Part shown: positions 9,052-18,202 of the stretch, in pieces
Position numbering within the stretch: position 1 is the first letter of the stretch
Layout: every line of letters starts with the position of its first letter
DNA from: Methanobrevibacter sp.
GTDB lineage: Archaea > Methanobacteriota > Methanobacteria > Methanobacteriales > Methanobacteriaceae
Assembly (NCBI RefSeq): GCF_030539555.1
Contig: NZ_JAUNXX010000004.1
Coordinates: forward strand, 1-64,000
Direction of reading: 5' to 3'
DNA: 64,000 nt
The notes under the pieces: generated by a model
Told to the model about the DNA's origin: nothing
Databases searched by the model: none
Seen by the model: only the letters and a program-made list of their open reading frames with translations
Program-made: the position numbers and the translations under genes

Positions 9052-10080
9052 TCAGTAATACTCGTCATCATCGTCTTCTTCACTGGAAGTTCTATCTATT
9101 TTTTTAATTGAGCGTATGACTTTATTGATTTCGTCTATTCCTTCTCCTTCAATGGCCGAAATAAATATTGAATTGTCGGCATTGTCAATGTATTCATTAA
9201 GATATTCCCTATCTTCAATCAGATCCATTTTATTAAAGAGGTAGTAAACGGGAATTTCAGAAAATATTTTCTCAATCTGCTTTAACAGGTTATACTGGTT
9301 GTCAAGGTGGAAACCGCAGGTTTCGGATGCATCAAAAATAAACAATATCGCATCGGCCAGATGTTCAAGCGCCACAATCGCATTCATCTCAATATCATTC
9401 ATCTCTAAAACGGGCCTGTCCAATAATCCAGGTGTATCAATAATCTGTATGCTTCTCCAATGCATTTCAGTATGTCCGATTTGTATTCCCTTAGTTGTGA
9501 ACGGATAATTTGCAACTTGAGGATCGGCACCGGTAATCTGTTTTAGGAGAGTTGATTTGCCCACATTGGGAAAACCGGCTATTACGATTGTAGTTGCATC
9601 AAAATCAATTGTAGGCATATTTCTCAGGTTCTGTTTTGCAAAATCCAAAAAATCCAAATCCTTTTTGATTTTATTTACAACAGATGAAATTCTTCCGTAA
9701 GCCTGTTTTTGAATTGCAGTTGCTCTTTCAGAAGGGTTTTTCCTGATTTTTGCACCATATTCTTTTTCAAGTTGGGTTATGATTCCGTAAGCCCAGTTAA
9801 GTGCACCAAGAGATTGTTTCATATCATCAACCCCTACGGTAATGTCAATATAATCCTGATAAAATGGATGAAGTTCTTCAATTTCAGGAACCGCATCGAT
9901 AATTGATTTTAGTTTATCTTTAATAACCTGACAGGAAGTGACTACTCTTCTCTCTTCAATTCTTTTACCTTTCAAATGTTTTGGTATTTTCTGACTTCTG
10001 ATTAGGTCTGCCTGTTTTTTACCTCTGCTGAATCCCTTGTCTAACAATTCTTCGGGAGTAGGTATTGTTGGTATCATCAT
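9052..10080 (-). CDS. Nog1-family GTPase
   Basis: A 342-aa archaeal Nog1 homologue of the Obg/TRAFAC GTPases, linked in eukaryotes to large-subunit ribosome assembly. An N-terminal helical NOG1 domain (about 1-155) precedes the G domain: P-loop GFPNVGKST (169-177), DTPG (215-218) and NKMD (283-286). The C-terminus ends in an acidic run, SSEEDDDDEYY. Two adjacent ATG codons exist at 10080 and 10077, preceded by GTGAT. It is transcribed alone and is convergent with surE. Confidence 0.88.
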   Translation of the reverse strand: MMIPTIPTPEELLDKGFSRGKKQADLIRSQKIPKHLKGKRIEERRVVTSCQVIKDKLKSIIDAVPEIEELHPFYQDYIDITVGVDDMKQSLGALNWAYGIITQLEKEYGAKIRKNPSERATAIQKQAYGRISSVVNKIKKDLDFLDFAKQNLRNMPTIDFDATTIVIAGFPNVGKSTLLKQITGADPQVANYPFTTKGIQIGHTEMHWRSIQIIDTPGLLDRPVLEMNDIEMNAIVALEHLADAILFIFDASETCGFHLDNQYNLLKQIEKIFSEIPVYYLFNKMDLIEDREYLNEYIDNADNSIFISAIEGEGIDEINKVIRSIKKIDRTSSEEDDDDEYY

Positions 10081-10519
10081 TATATCACTCTAAATATCAG
10101 TTGCTTATATGCTTTCTCTCTCAACCTTTCTATACTATAGTTTAGATTTGGCAGGTTAATTAAATTTGTGGATAAGGTTGTGATATTTTAGTTGGTATAT
10201 TATTTGTTTTATATAATAATTAATATGAAATGTTTACTATGGGAATTACTGATTATATTAAAACTAGATATAGAATAATCATGTAGGGCAGTACAATACA
10301 GGTGCAGTTATTTGGCTGGAGATAGAAGTCAAACTAATGTTTTGATGTGGATTGTGGTATACCACATGATAATTTCCTTTGGATGAATTTTCATCTCTAT
10401 GCCAATGTTTTAAACATAAATTATAAAAAAATAAGAGTAATAGTTTAAATAATTAAACATAAGGAAAATAAATGATGCTTAAATTATTTTTACAACTAAT
10501 GAAATAGGAGTTTATTTTA
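10081..10519. promoter_or_regulatory. Intergenic region with a 14-bp perfect palindrome
   Basis: About 440 bases lie between the divergent Nog1 and flavin oxidoreductase genes. TGTGGTATACCACA at 10353-10366 is a perfect palindrome, a plausible operator for the downstream gene although it is about 150 bases from its start. An 18-codon frame from near 10232 is too weak to call. The rest shows no gene. Confidence 0.4.
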
Positions 10520-11551
10520 ATGAAAAAAATATTTGAACCTGTTGAATTGAATAACCTGACTGTCCGCAACCGTCTGATACGCTCTGCCACTTGGGAAGGA
10601 ATCGCAAATTCAGATGGCAGCTTGATGGAGGAAGCCTACGACATCTATTGCGAGCTGGCAAAGGGCGGTATTGGTGCAATCATCACAGGCTTTACAAGTG
10701 TTGTTCCACACGATCACAATTCGGACGGTACGATGAGGCTGTGTGATGATACGTTGATTGACCAATATCGTGAGTTGGTAGAAATAATCCACACTGAGGG
10801 CTGCCCTGTCATCACTGAGATTGCTCTTGGGGATTATCATCGGGAAAAGAACGGCAGGCACATGCAGGTGGAGCCGGATGATATGTATGTGGAGGAAATA
10901 CAGATGGTAATCAGCCAGTTTGTCGATGCAGCTGTACGTGCAGAAGAGGCAGGCTTTGATGGTATCCAAATTCATGCCGCTCACTTCTTTTTCCTGAGCC
11001 GTTTCATATCTCCTGCAGCTAATCACAGGACAGATAAGTACGGCGGATCAACAGAAAATCGATGCAGGATTCTAGTTGAGATTATAGAGGGCATCCGTAA
11101 GGCTGCCCCGACACTTCATATCACAATAAAAATCAACTCCAGCGATTTCACTTTTGGAGGTGTGGATGAAAAGGAGTGCATTGCTATCTGTAAGATACTG
11201 GATTGCTCTGGAATTGACTCCATTGAGGTCAGCGGCAACGGCACTTCTGTTGCAGCAATCAGGGCACATGTCAATGAAGGATATTTCGTATCCGCTGCCA
11301 TTAAGATTGCAGATTCAGTGTCATGCCCTGTATCTGTTGTCGGTGGATTGCGTAGCAAGGATACAATGGAATACATTATAAATAAGACAAATATAAGTAT
11401 GATTTCACTATCACGGCCGCTCCTGCGAGAACCTGACCTTCCCAATAAGATGAAAAATGATTCTACTGTGATTTCAAAATGCATATCCTGCAATCGTTGT
11501 TACTCCTCACATTTACATAAATGCATCTTGCGGGAGATGGATTTGCCATGA
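10520..11551 (+). CDS. Old yellow enzyme-type NADH:flavin oxidoreductase
   Basis: A 343-aa FMN-dependent TIM-barrel enzyme. It starts with the OYE pattern (FEPVELNNLTVRNRLIRSAT), carries the IQIHAAHFF strand with the active-site His, and has the phosphate-binding VGGLRS strand. The C-terminus holds clustered cysteines (CISCNRCYSSHLHKC), resembling the Fe-S region of the dienoyl-CoA reductase branch. The second flavin domain of that branch is absent. Base composition looks clearly more GC rich than its neighbours and the best-known relatives are in anaerobic bacteria, so transfer is likely. The substrate is unknown. ATG at 10520 follows GGAG. Confidence 0.8.
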   Translation: MKKIFEPVELNNLTVRNRLIRSATWEGIANSDGSLMEEAYDIYCELAKGGIGAIITGFTSVVPHDHNSDGTMRLCDDTLIDQYRELVEIIHTEGCPVITEIALGDYHREKNGRHMQVEPDDMYVEEIQMVISQFVDAAVRAEEAGFDGIQIHAAHFFFLSRFISPAANHRTDKYGGSTENRCRILVEIIEGIRKAAPTLHITIKINSSDFTFGGVDEKECIAICKILDCSGIDSIEVSGNGTSVAAIRAHVNEGYFVSAAIKIADSVSCPVSVVGGLRSKDTMEYIINKTNISMISLSRPLLREPDLPNKMKNDSTVISKCISCNRCYSSHLHKCILREMDLP

Positions 11552-11643
11552 TAGTTGGGTGAATGTTTTGAATGAATATTTGGTTGTAAATATATTCTCA
11601 AGTAGCTCTTTATTCATACTTAAGACTTTTATAAGTTGATATT

Positions 11644-11681
11644 TTGAACTACCTCGAGCTGTGGAGCTCGAGGTAGTTCAA
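11644..11681. repeat. Solitary IS605/TnpB-type end hairpin
   Basis: A perfect inverted repeat with 17-base arms (starting TTGAACTACC at 11644-11660 and ending at 11681) around the loop GTGG. Thirty bases of its minus strand are identical to the 3' end of the TnpB element at 31.45 kb. No transposase gene is next to it. It is probably a stranded element end. Sitting between two convergent genes, it may also serve as a two-way terminator. Confidence 0.7.
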
Positions 11682-11686
11682 TAGTA

Positions 11687-12121
11687 TTAAGCATTTTCAG
11701 GACTAAAACCAAATACTTTAAATGCTAACTTGAAAGCAAGAGGTCTTACAATGAAATTAATTAAACAATAAGCTACAAACCAACGAATTGGCCACATTAA
11801 TAAAAATTGGTCAATTGGCAAATTTGTTGTCACACCAAAAATTAGAGGTATGATAAAACTCATTTGCAAACTAATAAAAAAGGGCACTGGATTCCAAATT
11901 CCTGTTTTTTGTCCTGGTTGGAAGTTAAACACTTTAACGGCCAGTTTAAACCCTAACGGATTGCAAATAAAGTTAGCAAAAAAATATGCTACTGGCCATC
12001 TGATTGGCCATAATGCTACACATAACCAAAGAGGCATTCCAGTAGGCACAGCAAAGATTAAAGCCATTACTAGACTCATTATTAAACTTATAAAGAATGC
12101 TACCGGGTTCCAAATTTTCAT
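11687..12121 (-). CDS. DUF2798-like membrane protein with internal duplication
   Basis: A 144-aa membrane protein built from two copies of a 70-residue unit. Each unit starts IWNPVxFFISLxMS, has a loop, then a second helix with WPIRWxVAY and ends in PLxFKLAxKVFxF. Four membrane helices are predicted. The repeated IWNP and WPIRW motifs make the duplication plain. The function is unknown; the DUF2798 assignment is by pattern only. The gene ends close to the solitary hairpin at 11.65 kb. Confidence 0.6.
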   Translation of the reverse strand: MKIWNPVAFFISLIMSLVMALIFAVPTGMPLWLCVALWPIRWPVAYFFANFICNPLGFKLAVKVFNFQPGQKTGIWNPVPFFISLQMSFIIPLIFGVTTNLPIDQFLLMWPIRWFVAYCLINFIVRPLAFKLAFKVFGFSPENA

Positions 12122-12306
12122 ATTAGATTTTTATATTTTTCCAGGGTATTAATATTTTTTGGCACATTTAAAAATGGAAAATAGGACAAAATTATTAAGG
12201 AAAAACAACTTTTAAAATTGCAAATGTTAATGTTAATGTTGAATCCAGTTGGGATATCATCGTAAATGCCCTCATAAAAAATTCATCTTAAACATAAGTT
12301 AATTAA

Positions 12307-12456
12307 GTAAAAGAAGAAAAAATAATATGTCGAGTATGTCCAAGAAATTTGATTCAAGTTAGAGAATATTCATTAGTCTTTAACGATGACGACTGTAAAG
12401 ATTGCGATACATGCATTAATTCATATCCAAATGATGCTTTAAAAAAAGAGGAATGA
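12307..12456 (+). pseudogene. Decayed 2[4Fe-4S] ferredoxin
   Basis: A 49-codon frame runs into TGA four bases before the geranylgeranyl reductase gene. It reads CRVCPRNLI then DDDCKDCDTCINSYPNDAL, plainly the end of a two-cluster ferredoxin. Three defects are visible: no start codon exists in frame after the upstream TAA, the first cluster motif is shortened, and the last cysteine of the second cluster is Tyr (CxxCxxCxxxY-P). The intact gene would have been translationally linked to the reductase. Confidence 0.65.
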
Positions 12457-12460
12457 TTAT

Positions 12461-13642
12461 ATGATTGAAACTGATGTAATAGTAGTAGGTTCCGGACCTG
12501 CAGGTTCAAGTGCTGCAAAACACGCTGCATTAGGTGGCGCAAAAGTTATTTTAATGGATAAAAAATCTGAAATAGGTTCGCCAAAAAGATGTGCTGAAGA
12601 GGTACCGGTTGCAGGTCTTGAAAATTTGGGAATCGAACTTTCTCCTCGTTGGATTGCCAAAAGAATTGATGGTATGAGAATTCTAACACCCGACGGAACA
12701 GACATATGGTTAACAAAAGATGAAGTAAATCTTTCTGAAGCAGATTGTGTCCTTGAAAGAAAAGTATTCGATAAACACATGGCTATGGATGCTGCAAGAG
12801 CAGGTGCCGAAATCAGAATTAAAACTTTAGTAACCGGTATCGAAAAAATTGAAAACGGTTTTATTGTCAAAACAGAATCCATGGGTAAAAAAGAGGATTT
12901 CAAATGTAAAATACTGATTGCAGCTGATGGTCCTGAAGGACATGTCGCAAGATGGGCAGGTCTTCAACCGGCTGCAAAAGCAAAAGAAATGGGATCATGT
13001 GTACAATACGAAATGTGTAATGTTGAATTCGAAAAACTAGGTTTCAGTGAATTTCATTTTGGATCATGTGCTCCTGGAGGATTCGCATGGGTTTTCCCTA
13101 AAGGAGATGACATTGCAAATGTTGGTTTAGGGATTCTTCCTCACAAAGCAGAAAAAACAGCTAAAGAATACTTGGATGATTTCATCGCCAAGTCTCCATA
13201 CTTAAAAAATGCTCAGGCTGTCGAATTAAATGTTGGAGGAGATCCGGCTGGAGGAATGACCAAAAAACTTTATGATGACAATATTATGGTTGTCGGAGCT
13301 GCGGCAGGTCAGGTAAACCCATTAACCGGTGAAGGAATTATTCCTGGCATGATTGGTGGGATGTATGCCGGTCAGGTAGCGGCTCAGGCTATTAAAGAGG
13401 ATTGCTCTAAAAAATTCTTAAAATTATATGATAAAATGGTTCGTGAAGAACTTGACTATGAAAATAAAGGATATAAAGAAGTGCAGGATTATATATATTC
13501 CCTGTCTGATGAAGAATTAAATGAGATTGGTCATGCACTTCATGAAGAAAGCTTTGATGAGATTTCCGCTAATGAAGTACTTGAAAAAATAATTAAAATA
13601 TCCCCAAAAGCTTCACTCAAATTAGGAAAATTAGTACAGTGA
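12461..13642 (+). CDS. Geranylgeranyl reductase family protein
   Basis: A 393-aa FAD protein that should saturate the double bonds of archaeal isoprenoid chains in digeranylgeranylglycerophospholipids. The dinucleotide site GSGPAG is at residues 10-15, the substrate loop motif KRCAEEVP is at about 47-54, and the second FAD site is VVGAAAGQVNPLTGEGI. Length fits the family. It starts at ATG 12461, directly after the decayed ferredoxin. Archaeal enzymes of this family are known to use a ferredoxin as electron donor, so the donor must now come from elsewhere. Confidence 0.88.
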   Translation: MIETDVIVVGSGPAGSSAAKHAALGGAKVILMDKKSEIGSPKRCAEEVPVAGLENLGIELSPRWIAKRIDGMRILTPDGTDIWLTKDEVNLSEADCVLERKVFDKHMAMDAARAGAEIRIKTLVTGIEKIENGFIVKTESMGKKEDFKCKILIAADGPEGHVARWAGLQPAAKAKEMGSCVQYEMCNVEFEKLGFSEFHFGSCAPGGFAWVFPKGDDIANVGLGILPHKAEKTAKEYLDDFIAKSPYLKNAQAVELNVGGDPAGGMTKKLYDDNIMVVGAAAGQVNPLTGEGIIPGMIGGMYAGQVAAQAIKEDCSKKFLKLYDKMVREELDYENKGYKEVQDYIYSLSDEELNEIGHALHEESFDEISANEVLEKIIKISPKASLKLGKLVQ

Positions 13643-13886
13643 AAAAGCATTGCAATCATGGATTTTTTCAAATGGCTGGTATAAATATGAATCTGTTTAT
13701 ATCATCCATATTTAAAGTTTTGCAATATATATTTCAAATCTAATTTTCCAGATTATTGTTTTAAAATCACATATGAAGGGGATATAGATAATTTAGACTA
13801 TTGAATACTCTATTGATTTTATGAATTGTTAAGCTAGAACAAATTATAAGTAATTGATATTTCCGATGGTATCGTCATTTGTAGCG

Positions 13887-14444
13887 CTATTTAAAAATTT
13901 GTCCTTGGAACTTATAGACGTCACAGCTTTCATCCATCCAGCTGTCAGCACTAATTCCTGCTTTCATACATGTATGTTCTAAAAAGTCTTCTATTGTAAA
14001 AGCATTTTCTGTTGCAACTTGTGGAAGTAAAAGACCTCTTGAATATCCTTTTTGAATAATCAGTCCGTCTCGGCCAATTTCAATTTCTTCAAAATACTGG
14101 TCAGGATGTGCCACATGGATTATTTCAGGTTTTGTAAGCACTGTAACTTCAAAATTAAGTATTTGAAATTCATCCTTTGTCACCGCACTGAATCTAGGGT
14201 CGTTAAATGCAGCGGCAATTGCCACTTCGATTGTTGCATTTATTGCAGGTTCTATCGGTTCGGCATATCCTATACATCCTCTCAAATCATTATTTTTATT
14301 TAATGTTACGAAAACTCCTAATTTTTCATCCAATTCAATAGGGTAATCTTCAGGAAGTTCTAATTTTTCTTTTGTTTCTATATAATGTTCTATTGCTTTT
14401 TTAGCTATTTCCACTAAGTATTGTCCAGCTCTATCGCTTATCAT
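13887..14444 (-). CDS. AMMECR1 domain protein
   Basis: A 185-aa soluble protein of the AMMECR1 family. It contains the hallmark LRGCIGY motif (about residues 55-61), the strand with PRFSAVTKDE and the QVATENAF segment. The biochemical role is not established. Its ATG overlaps the TldD stop codon by one base (TAATG), so it is translationally coupled to the metalloprotease. This pairing suggests a shared pathway. Confidence 0.88.
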   Translation of the reverse strand: MISDRAGQYLVEIAKKAIEHYIETKEKLELPEDYPIELDEKLGVFVTLNKNNDLRGCIGYAEPIEPAINATIEVAIAAAFNDPRFSAVTKDEFQILNFEVTVLTKPEIIHVAHPDQYFEEIEIGRDGLIIQKGYSRGLLLPQVATENAFTIEDFLEHTCMKAGISADSWMDESCDVYKFQGQIFK

Positions 14445-15814
14445 TATCCCATTCCTCCAACTAGTGCATTTAAAATTCTTGTGTGTGGTCCGCCATCTCC
14501 TACAGGTGCGGTTTGTCCGTCTTTTCCACAGAATCCCACGCTTAACTTAAAGTCATCTCCAATGGCATCAATATTTTTCAGAGTCTCCAGAATATTTCCG
14601 GAAAGTGACACGTCTCTTAGGGGTGTTGCAATTTCACCGTTTTTGATTAAATAACCTTCAGCGGCATTGAATTGGAAAATGCCTTTACCGGTATCTACCT
14701 GGCCTCCTCTTGAACCTTTAAGGTAAATTCCATCAGGAATATCCTCGATTAATTCATCAAAGGTATTTTCTCCTGGTTGCAGGTAGGTATTGCTCATTCT
14801 CACAATCGGTTGGTCGGATATTATTGATCTTGCATTTCCGGAGGATTTCATTCCTAATTTTGATGCGGTTTCTCTTGAATTTAAAAGTGAAATTAATTTT
14901 CCATCCTTAACTAACTGGTTGGGTTTTGTCCTGACTCCTTCAACGTCATACGGGTAGTATCCAAATCCGTCCTTTCGGCTTGCATCATCAAAGATGTTTA
15001 CTATATCTGATGCAATCATATCTCCCATCTTGTCTTTCAGGATGGAATCGTTTTGCAGAATCAGGTCTCCTTCAACGGCATGGCCCAATGCTTCATGAAT
15101 TAGAACGCCGGTCAGTTCAGGGTCTGCAATTACAGGGAATTTTCCGGATGGTGCTGCTTCGGCATCAAGCAGCCTTACTGCCTTTTGGCCAATTTTTCTG
15201 CCGAACTCTTCAATGTCTGTATCTTCAATCACTTCAAATCCTTTAACTCCGCCAATGCTGCCATGTCCGAATTGTATGATTGCACCGTCAGTTGCGGATG
15301 CATTCAGGGCCATTCTAACTTTACTTGTGATTGTTTGGATTTGGCTGCCTTCGCTGTTCATGAATATCTCATTTATTTCGCCATCGGAATAGCTTACTGT
15401 GGTACTGTTGACTTTGTCAATGGATGCGGCATCGCTTGCATCTTTCATAATCTCTTTTTTCTCTTCGATTGAAATATCTTTAAATGGTATTTTAACGTCT
15501 ACTTTAACTTTATCTTTAATGATTTCAGCTTCACTTAACTCCACATCCCCTGTAAGTGAATTGGATAATTGAATAGCGGTATCTGTAATGTCATTTAATT
15601 TAGATAAATCTGTGGTGTATGCAAATCCCCAGGCTCCATTTTTTAACACTCTTATTCTTGCTCCTAAGCTCATTCCAGTGTTAATTTCATCTACATCGCC
15701 GTCTTTCATTAGTATGGAAGTGTTGTCACTCATTCCAGCTCTAATGTCGATGTAATCAACTTGGGGGATTGTTTGTGAAATAATTTTTTCAAATAAATCG
15801 ATATATTCTTCCAT
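14444..15814 (-). CDS. tldD: TldD/PmbA family metalloprotease
   Basis: A 456-aa protein of the TldD family, peptidases that degrade unfolded or modified peptides in a TldD/TldE heterodimer. The zinc site HEALGH is present with downstream Glu ([11 protein letters not shown]), marking it as the catalytic TldD type. The frame opens at ATG 15826, but GAGGG lies between it and ATG 15814, which makes the latter the better start. A TldE partner is not in this window. AMMECR1 follows with a one-base overlap. Confidence 0.87.
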   Translation of the reverse strand: MEEYIDLFEKIISQTIPQVDYIDIRAGMSDNTSILMKDGDVDEINTGMSLGARIRVLKNGAWGFAYTTDLSKLNDITDTAIQLSNSLTGDVELSEAEIIKDKVKVDVKIPFKDISIEEKKEIMKDASDAASIDKVNSTTVSYSDGEINEIFMNSEGSQIQTITSKVRMALNASATDGAIIQFGHGSIGGVKGFEVIEDTDIEEFGRKIGQKAVRLLDAEAAPSGKFPVIADPELTGVLIHEALGHAVEGDLILQNDSILKDKMGDMIASDIVNIFDDASRKDGFGYYPYDVEGVRTKPNQLVKDGKLISLLNSRETASKLGMKSSGNARSIISDQPIVRMSNTYLQPGENTFDELIEDIPDGIYLKGSRGGQVDTGKGIFQFNAAEGYLIKNGEIATPLRDVSLSGNILETLKNIDAIGDDFKLSVGFCGKDGQTAPVGDGGPHTRILNALVGGMG

Positions 15815-15936
15815 CTTATCCCTCATGAATATTAATCTAATATTTATTTATGGTTACCTAGATAATAAAAGTTATTTATATGATAAGAATAAACATAACA
15901 ATTGACATATTAAAATTAAAGAAATTCGGTGATTAG

Positions 15937-17151
15937 ATGGTTGTTATTGTTGGAACGGGAGCTGGTGGAGCCATAATTGCTCGTGAATTGGCAAAAAAGG
16001 ATATTCCAGTTACTATTATTGAAAAAGGACCTTATATAAAATCAAAAGATGCATTTAATTATTATGATTCCTATAATGATTCTGTAGATTTATTGACAGC
16101 TACATGCATTGGGGGCGCTACAATAGTGTCCATGTCCAATATGGTAAGGGCACTTGATGAGGAATTGCATGAGTTCGGCATAGATTTGACGGAGTATTAT
16201 GAATATGTTGAAGATTTAATCAATGTGCATCAACTTGACGATTCGCATATTGGCAGAGGAACACAATTGTTTTTGGATGCAGGCCATGAACTGGGATTGA
16301 ACACCCTTAAGATGCCCAAGGCTATTCGTGAAAAAGATTGCATCCAATGCGGAAAATGTGCATTCGGATGCCCGGCAGATGCAAAATGGTCTGGAAAAGA
16401 CTTTGTTGATGAAGCAGTCGAAGCTGGTGCAACATTAATAACTGATGCTGAAGTTACAGATGTCATACTTGAAGATGGTGTTGCCTGTGGTGTTGTTTAT
16501 TTCAAGGATGATGAAAGGCATTCGATTTTTTCAGATACTGTAGTCCTCTCTGCCGGAGCCATTGGATCTGCACTGATTTTAAGAAATCTAGGCATTGATG
16601 CCGGCCGTGAGATATTCTTTGACCCGTTTGTCACTGTTGGAGGATATCTAAAAGACATCAATTTCAACACCGAAGTGCAGATGGCTGGCCTGGTTGTCGG
16701 AAAAAACTTTGTTTTGTCTCCTCACTTCTCATCATTCATTAAATGCAATATTGATGATGAAACTGTCGAGGATAAGGATATCTTAAGTATCATGGTAAAG
16801 ACTTCTGATGAATGCAAAGGGTATGTTGACGATGATGGAGATGTTGTAAAAATAAACACCATTCAGGATATAAGATGCCTGGCGGAAGGAGTAGCTGCAG
16901 CAGGTTTTATATTAGAAAAAGCGGGAGTCGACCCAAAAACTATCGGTTCAACAGTTTATAGGGGAGCACATCCCGGCGGAACCGCACCTATAGGAAAAAT
17001 AGTCGATTCCAATCAGGAAACAGAAATAAAAGGTTTGTTTGTCAGTGATGCAAGCGTATTGCCAATATCTCCTGGAAAACCTCCAATATTGACAATCCTG
17101 GCGTTATCCAAAAGATTGGCGGATTATTTAATATCCGGTATGGAAGATTAA
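15937..17151 (+). CDS. GMC-family FAD oxidoreductase with Cys cluster
   Basis: A 404-aa flavoprotein. The N-terminal dinucleotide site is VGTGAGGAIIARELA (residues 5-19). Four cysteines (135, 138, 141, 145) form CxxCxxCxxxCP, the pattern often found in the GMC_oxred_N region and possibly an Fe-S site. The C-terminal GMC segment is GAHPGGTAPIG with ISPGKPPILTIL. It presumably oxidises an alcohol or similar group; the substrate is unknown. ATG at 15937 follows GGTGAT. It stands alone and is convergent with pyrI. Confidence 0.8.
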   Translation: MVVIVGTGAGGAIIARELAKKDIPVTIIEKGPYIKSKDAFNYYDSYNDSVDLLTATCIGGATIVSMSNMVRALDEELHEFGIDLTEYYEYVEDLINVHQLDDSHIGRGTQLFLDAGHELGLNTLKMPKAIREKDCIQCGKCAFGCPADAKWSGKDFVDEAVEAGATLITDAEVTDVILEDGVACGVVYFKDDERHSIFSDTVVLSAGAIGSALILRNLGIDAGREIFFDPFVTVGGYLKDINFNTEVQMAGLVVGKNFVLSPHFSSFIKCNIDDETVEDKDILSIMVKTSDECKGYVDDDGDVVKINTIQDIRCLAEGVAAAGFILEKAGVDPKTIGSTVYRGAHPGGTAPIGKIVDSNQETEIKGLFVSDASVLPISPGKPPILTILALSKRLADYLISGMED

Positions 17152-17206
17152 TTAAAATCATGAAAAAAGCTATTATTATTCTTTCAAAAAAAAATAGATA
17201 AGAAGA

Positions 17207-17686
17207 TTATTCGAACTGTTTGTCGATATCTTCTGTTTTTATTAATTTTTCACAGTAATGGCATCTGACAACTGGGGGATATTTATTAATTACATTAAAA
17301 ATTGGGGTAATCGGTTCGTTTTTATAGTTGGTTATACATTTCGGATTTGTACATTTGATGATTGATGTGATTTTGTCCGGAAGTATAATCTTATCTTTTT
17401 TAACTGTTTCAAAATTCCTAATGATGTTTATTGTAGCTTTAGGAGCAATTAAAGCAACTTGATTAAGTTCCTTGTGATCCAATTCCCTATTTTCAATTTT
17501 TAAAATGTCTTTTCTGCCAATCTGTTTGGAGGAGACATTCATTGCTATTGTAACATTTTGTGTTTCATTGTCCGGAAGACCTAATATTTTAAGAATGTGC
17601 AATGCTTTATTGGCGCTGATATGATCTATTACAGTACCATTTTCAATAGCCTTGATTTTCAATTCGGATTTTTTGTCTCTTTTCAA
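17207..17686 (-). CDS. pyrI: Aspartate carbamoyltransferase regulatory subunit
   Basis: A 159-aa regulatory chain of aspartate carbamoyltransferase. It binds allosteric nucleotides with its N-terminal domain (about 1-105) and zinc with its C-terminal domain through four cysteines (CTNPKC and CHYC), which bridge it to the catalytic chain. The catalytic gene pyrB is not in the window. The start is TTG at 17686, supported by GGTAGAT six to eight bases upstream and by homology starting there. It is the last gene of the hisA-ribL-argC-flavodoxin-pyrI run. Confidence 0.92.
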   Translation of the reverse strand: MKRDKKSELKIKAIENGTVIDHISANKALHILKILGLPDNETQNVTIAMNVSSKQIGRKDILKIENRELDHKELNQVALIAPKATINIIRNFETVKKDKIILPDKITSIIKCTNPKCITNYKNEPITPIFNVINKYPPVVRCHYCEKLIKTEDIDKQFE

Positions 17687-17692
17687 TTTAAT

Positions 17693-18187
17693 CTACCTTT
17701 TATACATTTTTAAATCTTTCGTTTCGATTATTGCTTCAGTATCATTAACAATCTTTTCGGGACTTTTATTCTTTGTTGAAATTGCAAAACTTTCAATAAC
17801 TCTGGCTCCACGCATTTTAACTTTCTCTTCAAGTCTTGCAAGGTTGGTTTCACCACGATTGCCGTCCATGGTGGCAAATAAAACAACATCTTTCCCTTTA
17901 AAGTTGCATCTGTCGATAATTGTTATTATTGCAGGGGTAGGATTTCCCGCCCATGTCGGAGAGCCTACATAAATTGTGTCAAAATCGCTCAGGTCTATTT
18001 TTGCAGGGTGAATATCAGTTTTTGTTTCTCTAAATGCATTGATGGATGACAATAATCTATTTTTAAAACCGTCACGATTTTTCAAATCATGAATTTTAAC
18101 TAAACTTGCATTCAAATTTTCAGCCAGTGTTTTTGCAACCAATTCGGTTGTTCCTCCATTTGAATAATAAATTATTAATGTCGCCAT
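17693..18187 (-). CDS. Flavodoxin family protein
   Basis: A 164-aa FMN protein. The phosphate-binding loop follows the first strand (YYSNGGTTELVA), and the isoalloxazine-side loops are GSPTWAGNPTP and ATMDGNRGE. It is a single-domain electron carrier or NAD(P)H-quinone-type flavodoxin. It lies between argC and pyrI with short gaps, within one transcription unit, although no partner enzyme is obvious there. Confidence 0.85.
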   Translation of the reverse strand: MATLIIYYSNGGTTELVAKTLAENLNASLVKIHDLKNRDGFKNRLLSSINAFRETKTDIHPAKIDLSDFDTIYVGSPTWAGNPTPAIITIIDRCNFKGKDVVLFATMDGNRGETNLARLEEKVKMRGARVIESFAISTKNKSPEKIVNDTEAIIETKDLKMYKR

Positions 18188-18202
18188 ATTCGTATCCCCT
18201 AT

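Noticed and set aside
9299-9508. Plus-strand frame of 69 codons opposite Nog1
   Set aside because: It lies wholly inside the Nog1 gene and shows no ribosome binding site or domain.
10232-10288. Eighteen-codon frame upstream of the flavin oxidoreductase gene
   Set aside because: It is too short, with no ribosome binding site or recognisable feature.
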